From Pochonia chlamydosporia 170 (Eukaryota > Ascomycota > Sordariomycetes > Hypocreales > Clavicipitaceae): a DNA stretch of 64,000 nucleotides. The notes under the pieces were generated by a model that saw only the letters and a list, made by a program, of their open reading frames with translations, was not told where the DNA came from and did no database searches. Positions within the stretch are counted from its first letter, which is position 1, and each line of letters begins with the position of its first letter. The position numbers and the translations under genes were made by a program. The DNA is taken from positions 1,674,001-1,738,000 of the forward strand of contig NC_035791.1 in assembly GCF_001653235.2 (NCBI RefSeq), given 5' to 3'. Below are positions 46,261 to 57,018 of this stretch, in pieces.

Positions 46261-49200
46261 GTGTTCAACACATTGGTCACCTGCGGCCGCTCAACGTGTC
46301 GTCGTTCGCAGTCGAACATTGACCAGTCAAGCAAGCCTCTTATGCTGTCATCCGATATCCTTACTCACTTCGGCATATTTCTCATTTCGAAACCACAAAT
46401 GACTGTTTGGCTTCCAACATTGCATCATTGAACTGTCACATAGTGCCTGCAAACCTTTCATGAACCCGCTTCTCCCTGGTCTGCAGGACCAAGCGGAGTG
46501 TTCAGATGGTTTGCCATTTGCTGGACTGCGTGACCGTGGAGACAATGTGTCGGTTGCCACAAGATCTGTCTTCTTACAACCGATTTCGCGTAATGCATAT
46601 TTTGTCCTTTGCCACCGTTCCAACGAACTCGTCCCTCGCTTTGCTTATTTTCTGCTCTGTCTCTCGTTTGAAGCATGGCCTACCAGAGATGGCTGCCACA
46701 GGCAGCCCAGTGCTTTGCAGATTCTTGTGTATTCCACTTGCCGGTAGCTCGATGTGTCTCAGCTTGGCACTGGCGATATAACACCTCTTCTACTTCTCCT
46801 CCTGTGCTGTCCTGAGTAGACTTCAGCTCTCCTGACTCGCAGAACACAAGGCGAAGTCTATCGAGGAGTGAGTTTACAAGTGGTAGGAACCTAAACCGAA
46901 GTTTGCCACCACTATCTATGCAAACAGCTAGGCTATTCGGTGGCAAGCGTCAACCTGTGCTGGATAACTGAAAGTGCATCCATGCTCCACTTCGAAACTG
47001 TGACATGGTTGTGGTATATATTTTTATGGTCTCTGTCTACGCAGCACATTCGCCACCTACTCTAGCTTCCGATGATATCGTGTTTCTGCACCGGCTTTCC
47101 AGAACCAGGACTAAGACTGACGAGCCACCAAACGTTTCGCTAATACTGGACCAAGTAGATGATGGTTGTGTGCTTGGCTGCTGCTGCAAACTGTAGCAAT
47201 TGTTTCATTACATCAGCAAAGCGATGGTATGATGGCGTGATATAGGTGAGTTTGTGTTATATTGTATAGGTCACGCTTTTTCCGCCGCTCGGCAAGTTGA
47301 ATATTGAACCTACACAGTCGCAAGCTAGGCGCCTTGAAGTCATATGTCGCCTAAACGCGTGATGAGGCCATTCGCTGCTCGGCGCGACGTTCACGACCAA
47401 ACACTTGGTTTCATGTTTGTTACATTAGAATACAATGTGAGTCCCAACGTAGCTACCTGTTCACCATGACTATGGAGTAGGTGAATGGCAGACGAGTACA
47501 CAAATTTGGGATCTTGTTTGGGGTTACAAGTGCCATCAACATAAAAAGAGTATTGGTACTGAGCCGAGCAATTTTCGTTTAATCAAATGGACGTTCATTT
47601 GGGGGCTGTAATCACGTCGCATTATTTCACCACATGAACACCAGGCATCATGGTGTGAATTTCAGGAACAGCAACAGAACGCTAGCTGATTGCTTTGGCC
47701 TCTCGTATTCAGGTCTTGAAATAAATGATACGTTAAGTCAGAAGAGCGCGGTAGATGGCTCATCTGCTCGATCCACCTCTGCGGTTGCTTCCTGACTTTG
47801 ATGGTGGGTGGCATTTGCTCAACACCACAAACTTGATCGAAGATAATTTAGGGTACATTCAGATCACGTTACTCAGAAGTGGCCATATTCGGCCCATTCT
47901 AGATTCCTAAATCGCCCCTTTCAGATTCTTGCACGGCAATGTGAGACCATGACAACCATAAGCGGTAACACACCTCTTGGAAGCAATCGTGTGATACTTA
48001 AAAGTGGGTGTGTAGATGGTGCCTTCGAGTCGCAGCGACAAAGGTATTGTGCAGACATGGAATTTACACTGGAGGCCACGATCAACCGGCCAGGGAGCCG
48101 AAGTCTACTTAAGTAGGCATAAAGCTTGATGGTGGCGCAATGTTACAACCGTTGCGACATATTTCGCACACATTGCTCTGTCTGTATCATGGCGGTGGTG
48201 TGCTGAAATGGTCAAGTGGTTGCGGGAAGGTCTCCGACAGAGTTGAGAGGTCACGAGGCTGCGCGTTGTACCGGAGTTGCAACGAAACAGATATGTGCGT
48301 GATGGAGCAAACCTGCATGGAACTTGGTATGTGGTCTGGTTCATGCAAATGGGTGGGCTGGCATTTCAAGGCACTGGGTGTTGATGCAACAGAACAGAGG
48401 CAATCAGTATTGACCTACAAGGCGTCAGGTACTCAACTGCTAGCAGACAAGTCGTGGAGCCAAGTGGTGCTCAAATAAAGTATTTGACACTATTTGAGCA
48501 TGACACACGCCATGGAGGGTTAGTTTGAAATTTAACTACTGCACAGTGTTGATGCAAAAGAGTCTAGACTGCGAGGGATTGACGACAATTGCCCATTTGC
48601 GGTCTCGTCCACGGCGCAGGTGCACCAAGGTTGAACCAGAAGCGCAACACAAACGCCATGAGGGTCAAGTCATCTCCAAATCTCACAAGGCCAAGAAGCC
48701 TGCTTTTACAGGGGCAGCTGTGCCGTAAATAGCTGTTCATGCGCAAACATTTTGAATCAAGTCTGGTGCCTTTACAAATTGAAGGCTGAGTGACCACTCG
48801 ACAGTCAGTCGCCCAGCAACTCCAATGCAACGATTATCAGATACAATATGGGGAAGCGATCATACGCCGTCAACATCAGACGTCACAGGAAGCCAAGTGA
48901 CGAGATGGTTTCAAAGGAAACAAGCTGAGATGCCATCCGGACACGGCACAAAGTAAGCTTTGTATTGCGTGAATCTTTTGCAAAATTCAGCTCAACAACA
49001 AAAGATGGTGATCGACCGGACCGTGTTTTGCCCCCCCCTTCCCAGATGTGCCGGAGGAGGATTGGATGAACGAGCGAAGCGTGTTACAGGCGTGTTTGGG
49101 GCGGTAGACTTGGGGACCTGATACAGCAACCCAAGGAGGTGAGTTTCGCGGAGGGCAGGACCGGTGCGACAGGAAGAAGTTTCTATCAAGTATCTGGAGA

Positions 49201-50887
49201 GGCCGAGTTTTGAAACACCACGAATCGTGTTTGGGGCTTGGGCAATGCTGGTGTTTGTGGTTGTGGCCGACGGAGGGTGTGAGGCTGTGAGGCTGTGATT
49301 TGTGTTTATGGAGTTGCAGGTGCCTTGGCGAAACGGCCCTACTCCGATATCAGTACGTGAGTGTGCATTTGTGCTTGATTTGTGGTTATTTTGAGCTTTC
49401 GCAAACAGAGACAGTGTAACAAGGCGACAAGAATTGACTGGCACAGCAATAGTAAATGAGGAGATGGACACCCCGATCGCCATCCATTCTCTTGGTGGAG
49501 GGCAGGAAAAGCGGTGGACGACAAGGCACCAGCACCCGACAAGAAAGCAATTGCCTAGTCCAGAGAGGTTTAGCGCGAACATTAGCCAGGGGTAAAGCGC
49601 AGATTCCCAAGCGCCTGCACTATCTGCAGCTGTGCAGATTTTCAAAAGCGCCAGCCACCGGCGCTTTGGTGCATTTTCCCCTCATTCATTTTCCAAAATA
49701 TCATCATCCCATCTAAGTCGAAAATTTTGGTGGCAAAAAACCCAAGAAGTAATTTATGTCATTAGTGATACCCTTCATCCTGTTGTTGACGACCGCACGG
49801 ATGCCATGGGAACAGGGACTCGAGAGGATGAACAACAATTGCATCGACCAGGGAGGAACAAAGCGACAAGGGTCAAGCCGTTGGTGCCGTTTTATTGGCT
49901 GCTGATGTTAAAACGCCGGCGCTGTAGCCAATGGTGGTTGATGTTTCCCCTGCAGATGACCCATTTTTAGGCGTTGTCCTCATTTCGACTGTGGAGACTA
50001 CAACTTGGGGGACCTTGTTTGGGTCCATGATTTGCTCTTTGCCCTGGCAGATTCGGGCTGTTTGTTTGTGTTGTCTCTCTTGTTGGATTTGTGTGCAGTT
50101 GTGTTCCCAGAGGTAAAGACGCTGGCGTTGGACCAATATCCATAATTGGTACGGTCACGAAAGGGGCAGAAACAGATGCCCTCCGGCGCTTGGCCCTCAT
50201 GCACCTGCGCGAGAATTATGCAATCAACTGTCGGCTGCATGCTTCTTGGTGTTGAGCCACCCAAAAATACATTCATCGCATTGGAGCCACGAGCCCTGCC
50301 ATGAGCCAAGAGCCATGACCCCCCGGCTTCATGTCAACCAGGCCAATCAACAGCGAGCCTAGCCCTCAAAGCCACGCCGTCGTAGTTCGTTCCTTCCCTG
50401 TGCCCAGTCCAGTACCTGGCGATCCGGCCGCTCATCTCTCCTTTTGTCTTGTTCCCATTCTAATATCCTCCCTCTGCTGCTGCTTTCTGCCCTCTCCCTC
50501 TCCTCCTCACACTCACTTCCCTGCACCCATTTTTGTCGGCGGGCAATTCTGAGGAAAAGGCCTTCGTTTCGAGCCTTGGTTCTCTTCACTGTCATTCCTT
50601 CTTTACCTTCTTTCGAAGATCTTGTTCTTTTCGACAAGTTCTTCGGGATTCTTCAGCTTCATTCCTTTAGCTGAAGGTCCGTCCAATCCTTCCGAAACGT
50701 ACAACATCTAGTTTTGCCTTCGCCGCCGCATTATCATCACCACCACTCACCCTCGGGTACGAACAAACCACCTAGTGTCTCGACGACTCGACGAGCAAAT
50801 CATCTTCGCCAGCCCGTAAATATTTCTGGATGCATCACGACCTTGATTGGCATTTTGTATTCTAGCCTGGCAGGATTTTTAGAAGAC

Positions 50888-51307
50888 GTGAGTTGTTGCG
50901 GCATTTTCCCATTGTATGCTGCCTTGTTTTTTGTTGCTATTTATTGTTTTTCTCGTTCTTGGTCTGCGACAAAGGATTGGTATGGAGGTGGCGCATATTG
51001 GATTCGGGAGGGGGCTGGGCGCTGAGCATGTCTTGGCCACTACTCATACGCTTCCCACTTTCAACCACCGCCAAATACGCACAGGATGTATCCAATTGTC
51101 TTGACCGCCGGCGTCTTGCAAGTGCTACGGCATAATCTATTTGGAGATGCATTACTCAAGCCGACTGGCAAGAAAATGGGTACATGCTTGGAATGGATCT
51201 GCTCAATATATTGAGCGCGGTTGGCATCGCGAGAATTCAATATTTCGTCACTACTTGCTCGTTTTCCTATGTTATTGCTATACTAACGATTGAACTACTG
51301 GCTACAG
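50888..51307 (+). other. probable 5' UTR intron of the LPxY membrane protein gene
   Basis: A strong donor GAC|GTGAGT at 50888 and an acceptor GGCTACAG ending at 51307, with a perfect branch site TACTAAC at 51281-51287, 20 nt or so from the acceptor. The ATG follows at 51363. This would be a 420-bp leader intron joining the pyrimidine-rich leader to the coding exon. Transcript evidence is not available. Confidence 0.6.
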
Positions 51308-51362
51308 ACCTTCCCTTCATTTATTATCGACGGCTGCGCCCTTGCAATACTCGCTGTTCACC

Positions 51363-52052
51363 ATGCCTCCCAACTTCTTGGACCGTCAGGTCCTGAGCCC
51401 CTTCGTTGACGGAAGCTCTGTCACGGCTCGCAGCGCGATGCCTTCTACCAACGGACATTCAGTAACACAGCCCTGGAGGCCACACCTCGTCGGCAGCAAA
51501 CGGCTCGCTATCCCTTCTTTTTCGACCTTGACCCGTCGTAATGACGATGGCCAGGAACATATGATCAACTTGATGCTCACTGTCCTTGGGCTTGTCTTTT
51601 TCGCCCTTATTCTCGCCTCCCTTCTCTACCTCTTCCACCGACGACGACGCCTTCAGCGCCTTCGCAACGGCACCTTGCCAACCTATGAGGACGTCAAGCA
51701 GACCAACCCTCATGGCCTTACCATTGAGACAACTCACAATGGCCGCTCAAGCGTCTACTATATCGGCCGTGACGGCCAACCCATGCTTCAGAACCCTCAG
51801 TCGCCGCCTCATTCTCCAGACAACGTCCCGCAAATTCACATTACCTTCCCGGACGAACATGATGAACATGGTCGTGCCAAGAGCGGCCGCGTTCTGGTGG
51901 TGCGTGTTGGAGACAATGCCACCGTTGGCCTTGAGCCCATGCACGACGAGCAATTGCCGGCTTACGAGAAGGAAGCCAAGGGCCAGTTCCAGTCCATTGA
52001 TATGGACCGGATCGGCGGACTGAAAGAGAAGGACAGGACAATGTTCCAATAA
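51363..52052 (+). CDS. single-pass membrane protein with LPxY motifs, 229 aa, function unknown
   Basis: Uninterrupted frame. The first ATG (MPPNFLDRQVLSPFVDG) is at 51363; upstream codons in frame reach only a TTG. Residues 1-65 are polar with no clear signal peptide. One transmembrane span follows (MLTVLGLVFFALILASLLYLF), then a basic stop-transfer HRRRRLQRLR and a 130-residue cytosolic tail. The tail has LPTYEDV right after the membrane and LPAYEKE near the end. LPxY/PPxY motifs bind WW domains of Rsp5/Nedd4 ubiquitin ligases, so an adaptor or cargo role in membrane-protein sorting is plausible but inferred. The middle of the tail (RVLVVRVGDNATVGLEP) looks conserved. Confidence 0.75.
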   Translation: MPPNFLDRQVLSPFVDGSSVTARSAMPSTNGHSVTQPWRPHLVGSKRLAIPSFSTLTRRNDDGQEHMINLMLTVLGLVFFALILASLLYLFHRRRRLQRLRNGTLPTYEDVKQTNPHGLTIETTHNGRSSVYYIGRDGQPMLQNPQSPPHSPDNVPQIHITFPDEHDEHGRAKSGRVLVVRVGDNATVGLEPMHDEQLPAYEKEAKGQFQSIDMDRIGGLKEKDRTMFQ

Positions 52053-53932
52053 TTCAACGAGCGAGCCCGTCATTTTTTTTTCTCTTCATGCATTTTCGGA
52101 CTTCTCAGCCTCTCATTTGCCAGAGTTGATTTTTTTTTCTGCGCCTTTTTCTACCTTCTAACGTCTCTACCAATCCAATCTCAACTTTGCGAAAGCAACG
52201 CATCGACTTGGACGACCGTACCAACAATAACACTACAAGAAAAGCTACGACAAATAGCCATACGTGGACGATAACGTAATGGATTAACAAGCAATTCTTT
52301 GTACCGGTCACTTTTTTTTTGGGCATTGCTCGACGGAGAATTCTTTTTTGCCCCTTCATCTCTTCGATCAACCAACAGCGCGATTGTTTATTTTGGATTT
52401 TCTTGCGACTGCTCTCTTCTTGATTTTCACCTCGGAGTAACTAACGACATACACCCGTCCTCTTCAAGACACAAACTCTCAAATATTTTGTGTACCCGAT
52501 TTACTACCGATTCATTGGCTCCCACAAGCAACAAGTCTTGCACTGACGAATTTGACTACTCAGTCTTGGATGGATGGACGACGGGCTGAATGATGACAAA
52601 GTGGCAAGCCAAGCTTGTCTGCCTACAGCCCAACCGCCCGTGTCTTGAATTCCGATTGAGGAGAGAGGGGGTTGCAGCCATTGGACCGTTATAGCTTGAA
52701 GGAGAGGCGGATGAGTACATAGCAACAACGGACGAACGGTTGCACAATAATGGAGACAAATGGCCATCTACATGGATAAATGTGGCAACTGCCTCTACTG
52801 TGGTATAGTTGTATATTCGATAGTGTATAATTATACAAAGTACGCAAGTACTCTTTTCACACTTAAGACGTTGGAGTATATATGGCTGTGAAATGTAAAA
52901 GGTAACTTACAGTGCTCAGTACAAGCCGGCACTGGAATGAGGACGGCAGCAGCCGTTGTCTTGCGGGATAATATGTTTCTGTCAATGGCGCATTCTCGGT
53001 ACAATGACTAACTAGTGTGGCTTGTTTATTGACATTTGTCAGGACATGTAGTAAGTTGCATTCCAGTCGATGATGCTCCTGCGAGGCACCCAGCCACACT
53101 GTCGATTTTTGTCAGTTTTTCCCAGTCCACAGGATGAAATGGGTAATATCTTGAGGTAATACATATGTTGTAGATTGGTCACCAGCAGTGATACGTTGGT
53201 AGTATTACTATACTGCAAATCACAAGACACGACTACTATGAAGTATTCAGCATAGAGGGCATGTCACAATCACTGGCACCATAGAAAATGTGTTCAGTTA
53301 AGTACATCACATAAGTGAGTGTTGGTATATTCATGTAAACACGCTAATATCATCCTCGTCAGTCCCATCGTACGCCTTTATGGGGTCCCCTTTTATGTCA
53401 AGTGTGCAGTTCAGTCAGACTTGTCGCCAAACGCCGGGATATTAGAACCAAGTTGTCTTGTGACAACTAGAAATCGAGAAAAATTCTATGACTAGAAACA
53501 CATGAACAACATGACGTGAACTGGGTTTTCTTTTTGGACCGCCTACGATGAATGAGATGTTGGATGGCTCAATATGAGGAGCGTCATCCTAGTCGTTGAA
53601 ATAGTCTTAAGCTGTCATGTCCGTTGAGTCATTCCGAGAAGTTTGCTATTGGCAAATAAATTCATTACAAATATTCGCAGGCAGGTGAGATTGAGACTCG
53701 AGTCGTAGTAATGATTGGTGTCTTGCGGAGGCCGTCGTGAGATCGGTCCATCATCGTTGGATGGTGCATTTGGCCGATGAAGTCTTTGTTGGACAATGAG
53801 TACAGGCACTCAAACGGCCGGATCGACCTCCGATTTTCCGTCCCATTCATTCTCAGGGCCTAGGATGTCATACTGGTCATAAGCAAGATGACCCTGCCTT
53901 TGGTTCAGAAGAGAAATAGTCTCAGCCACGGT
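52053..53932. other. convergent intergenic region, LPxY protein / transcription factor
   Basis: 1.9 kb holding two 3' UTRs and AT-rich sequence, with T runs near 52072, 52129 and 52312. No gene supported. Confidence 0.55.
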
Positions 53933-56900
53933 CTAGTAGCCACCAGGAGGATGTGAATAATCACCGTGACCGTGCTGCCGGTTCATATAGTGGTCAACAA
54001 AAGCATCGCCGCCAAAAATGCTTTGCTGGGCCATTAGGAAGCCCGGGCTGGGCTGCGGTATCGGTTGTTGAAACATGGACGGGTCACCGGGTGGTAACCC
54101 TACCATCGGTATTCCCTCAACATTCATAAGCGGGTTTGGGTCTGGGAGCACAGCATCCAGGTCTCCCATCGGCATCAAAGAGCTGTCCGCATCGTACATA
54201 AGTGGTACTTGTGTAACATTTCCGGCTTTATTCCTGGCTTGGGCAAGGAATAGGGGGATCCCTGGAGCGCTTTCCTCGGTGTCTGCCCCGGCTGCTCCAG
54301 CTCTGTTGATCTGTGGTGCAAACATAGTTGGTCCGGGAGGTGACGGATGTGCTCGAATCCACCGTGTCGAATCGGAAGGGCTGTGCGAGGATATCCGTCT
54401 CGGGTCGCCTTCCAGGCTGCCAATGGCTATACTCTCGAGGATTGCATCGGGTCCTGGCAGGCGACTTGAGCCTTCGGATCTAGAACCAAACATACTTTCG
54501 GCAGCTCTCTGGTCGGCCACCTTGCGAGTTTTGTTGAAATCCTCAACGAGTGCCGCATTGTGATCGTACTACGTGCCAGATGTGGTTAGTGGGATGCACC
54601 AATGGGTCAACCTGAGGATTGCAAAACGTACTGCCTGTTGTGCGACGTTCAAAATTTCGCACCAGGGCCGAGTGACTCTCTGGACGGAGTCAATAAGGAA
54701 TCGAATATGTGCTTCGTCAACTTCAACACTTCGCCACAGAGGCGCTGTGGTAACTTCAGTGATGTCTCGGTACAGCTCATACTGCAGAGCTAACAGTAGC
54801 ACGCGAACGCAGTGCGTTGACATTTGGAACGTTGAGTAGTCGCCAGCTAGCTCAAGTTTTCCGGTGTCGCCCAACTGGTCCACCTCGTTCTGAATCGCAT
54901 CGCAAAATCGTCCAAGGCACATTGCATGGGCAACGACCTGCTTTTGTGATCGGGCTATAAACTCCCGTGGGAGCTTGCGAAGAATATCTGTCGACACTTT
55001 GTCCCTCTGTCCCGGTAAAGAGAATCGGTATAAGTCAATATGGCTTACAGCCAGATGCGTGTGCAGAAACACATAGCCAGCTCGCTCGGAGGAGGCCATG
55101 TACTTGGCAACCGTTTGATCGCTTAGTAGAAGCTCAGGCGGCAGCGACATGTGGAATCGAGTCAGTTCGTTTTGTAGCCTATTAATATCCGCCATTACTT
55201 TGGACGCATCGAGCTGTGGTTGTGCTGGAGAGCTGGAGCTGCAAAGCCGCTTTGTAGTTCTAGATATGGATTAGTTTCCTCATCACATATGAGCGCTGAT
55301 AACAAAATGACTTACACTTGAATGCGGTGGCGCAAATCAATGAGACGAAGTTGATATGCATGCATATTGATGGTGCTGGGATGGTTGCCCGGTTTGTCGT
55401 ACAATTTTTCGGCGTTGATTGGACGATTTTCTCGAAACGAAGCCTCCGAGCAGGGCAGGGCAATCTTCATGTTTTCAGCACGACAGGATATGTATTCTTC
55501 GTATCCACCAGCAAGCATGCGATCAAGGTAGAATAACTGCCAGGCAATCCGTCGAAGGCACTCTTGTTGAGCAAACGTTTGGTTTCGGGGTAGTACATCC
55601 CAATTAACTCGTAGACCCAGCATTAACCTCGATGCTACCCCAAAGGACTGCCAAACTTTGGCAAACTCTCCACGAATGAGATTAAATGTTATGCTTAGTG
55701 CAAAAAGAACCAAGAGGTCGTCGGAAAACTTGTAAATGTTTGTGAACAGGTACATTTCGACGTGTGCGGCGCATTTGATGCCGAATTCGCCACCAGAGTC
55801 ACTGGGGCTCACAAAGACTGCTGTGATGCCACATACAGCAGCCGCCACAACGGGGTCGAAATGGCCTTCTTGGATTTCTCTGTAGGTTGTTTCCGGGTGC
55901 AGGAACCCTTGGCATGGTAACCAGTACATGTTGTCCATGTACGCGTCCATATGCCGCAAGAGGATATCCCGACGTACGAGCATGTCCCTAAATTCAAGAT
56001 GGTCAGCTAGCTGAAATGTGAGGGTGGCAGGCGAACAAAACGTACTCGGAAGACAGATTTGACCCATCCGTTATGAGGGCAAAATTGTTGTTAATGGTGC
56101 TCCCGGTGCTTGATGCGGGACTAGTAACCGCCTCCGACCTGGCGCCGTTTCCTGCAATCGACGGGCTTGCCTCACCAGCATTGCTGGCGTTGCTGGAGCC
56201 GCCGGCATTGCTTGCGCTTTGAAACCGAACATTGGTGAATCGTCGCTTTGCAGGCGTGTACTCACAGGGCAAGCCGCCAGCCTCGCATCTCTTGCATCTG
56301 GGCAAATCACCTGAACATTTCGTCTTGTGAGAATGGCATTGGCTGCAGGCTCTTTGTGCTCTTTTTCGCAAAGTACCGGCCTCTGTGTGACTGTGTGATG
56401 GTGTCGTTCTTGAGACTATCGATGAGATTAGCTTTGGCGGGTGCTATTTGACGAGACGTCATCCGAATGAACGTAACACCTGTCAATTCAGAATTTCTGG
56501 GACGAATACTGACTTGTAGCATCCTCATCCTCTTCGGCGGTGGCAAAATTGCAGGTCAATTCTAGCCTCGCGCAATTTGTGCATGGACCTTCACCCGGAT
56601 TGCCAGAACATTTTACCTATTGATATCACATTTGTCAGCATTAGAGTTTTGATACACATGCTAATAACTGAGTTTTATGAGAGCAAAAACTCGTGGGAAA
56701 GCAAAAATCGAACAGATATCTCCTCGTACAAGGCCCTCGGACTTTAGGTAATGGCACAAATGCCTGAGATTGAGCGCCTCACATGAGGTGGCGTAATGTG
56801 AAGCGAAAAACACCACGACGGACATGTCAGGGCAATGGGTCATAAATCTGTACCTTTCTCAGCCTACAAGTGCGACAGCAATCACTCAGAATTGGAGCGG

Positions 56901-57018
56901 TTCGACGTCGTTTCGTTGGAGGAGAAGGGGCTGGAACAATGCCTGACGGTGCTGGAGAGGCAGACGCTGTCGTGGGAGCCGCCTGCCCATCAGCGTCGGG
57001 GGCCGGCGGCGGATCCAT
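53933..57018 (-). CDS. fungal transcription factor with two tandem Zn2Cys6 clusters, 846 aa
   Basis: Six exons: 56854-57018, 56514-56616, 56046-56382, 55316-55987, 54632-55259 and 53933-54568; all joins keep frame. Cluster 1 spans residues 48-77 (CRTCRLRKVKC...CTNCARLELTC; spacing C-x2-C-x6-C-x8-C-x2-C-x6-C) and is split by intron 1. Cluster 2 spans residues 102-129 (CSQCHSHKTKC...CKRCEAGGLPC; C-x2-C-x6-C-x6-C-x2-C-x6-C) and is preceded by RKRAQRA. The middle (DMLVRRDILLRHMDAYMDNMYWLPCQGFLHPETTYREI...) is a Fungal_trans regulatory domain. The Pro/Met-rich C-terminus could be an activation region. Intron 2 (131 bp, GTCAGT...CACAG) is the least certain junction; a different choice could separate the gene into two models. 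The target pathway is unknown. Confidence 0.82.

Larger units (their letters stand above)
42364..50887. other. gene-poor region, about 8.5 kb
   Basis: No supported gene. The left end is the promoter and leader of the minus-strand Puf gene; the right end (50330-50887) is a pyrimidine-rich leader of the LPxY membrane protein. Many simple repeats are present: (TAGG/AAGG) near 43165-43195, TACGTA/ACATAC runs at 44580-44676, CATT/CATC tetranucleotides at 45272-45337, CA-rich at 45581-45620 and (CCTGTG)4. TACGGAGTA lies at 43073 and 45402. GACCAGAC/GTCTGGTC words cluster at 44.0 and 45.6-45.9 kb. Short ORFs (for example 47005-47196 and 48140-48478) are noted but not supported. Confidence 0.5.

Noticed and set aside
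47005..47196. 63-codon ATG frame with a hydrophobic start, possible small secreted protein
   Set aside because: Too short to judge, ends in CCCKL without paired cysteines, no supporting context.
48140..48478. 112-codon ATG frame with several cysteines
   Set aside because: No signal peptide, no domain, isolated in a repeat-bearing desert; Cys spacing shows no pattern. Conservation would be needed to revive it.
48992..49645. 217-codon minus-strand frame
   Set aside because: Opens at a non-ATG codon, has low-complexity Thr/Ser/Pro content and no recognisable motif.
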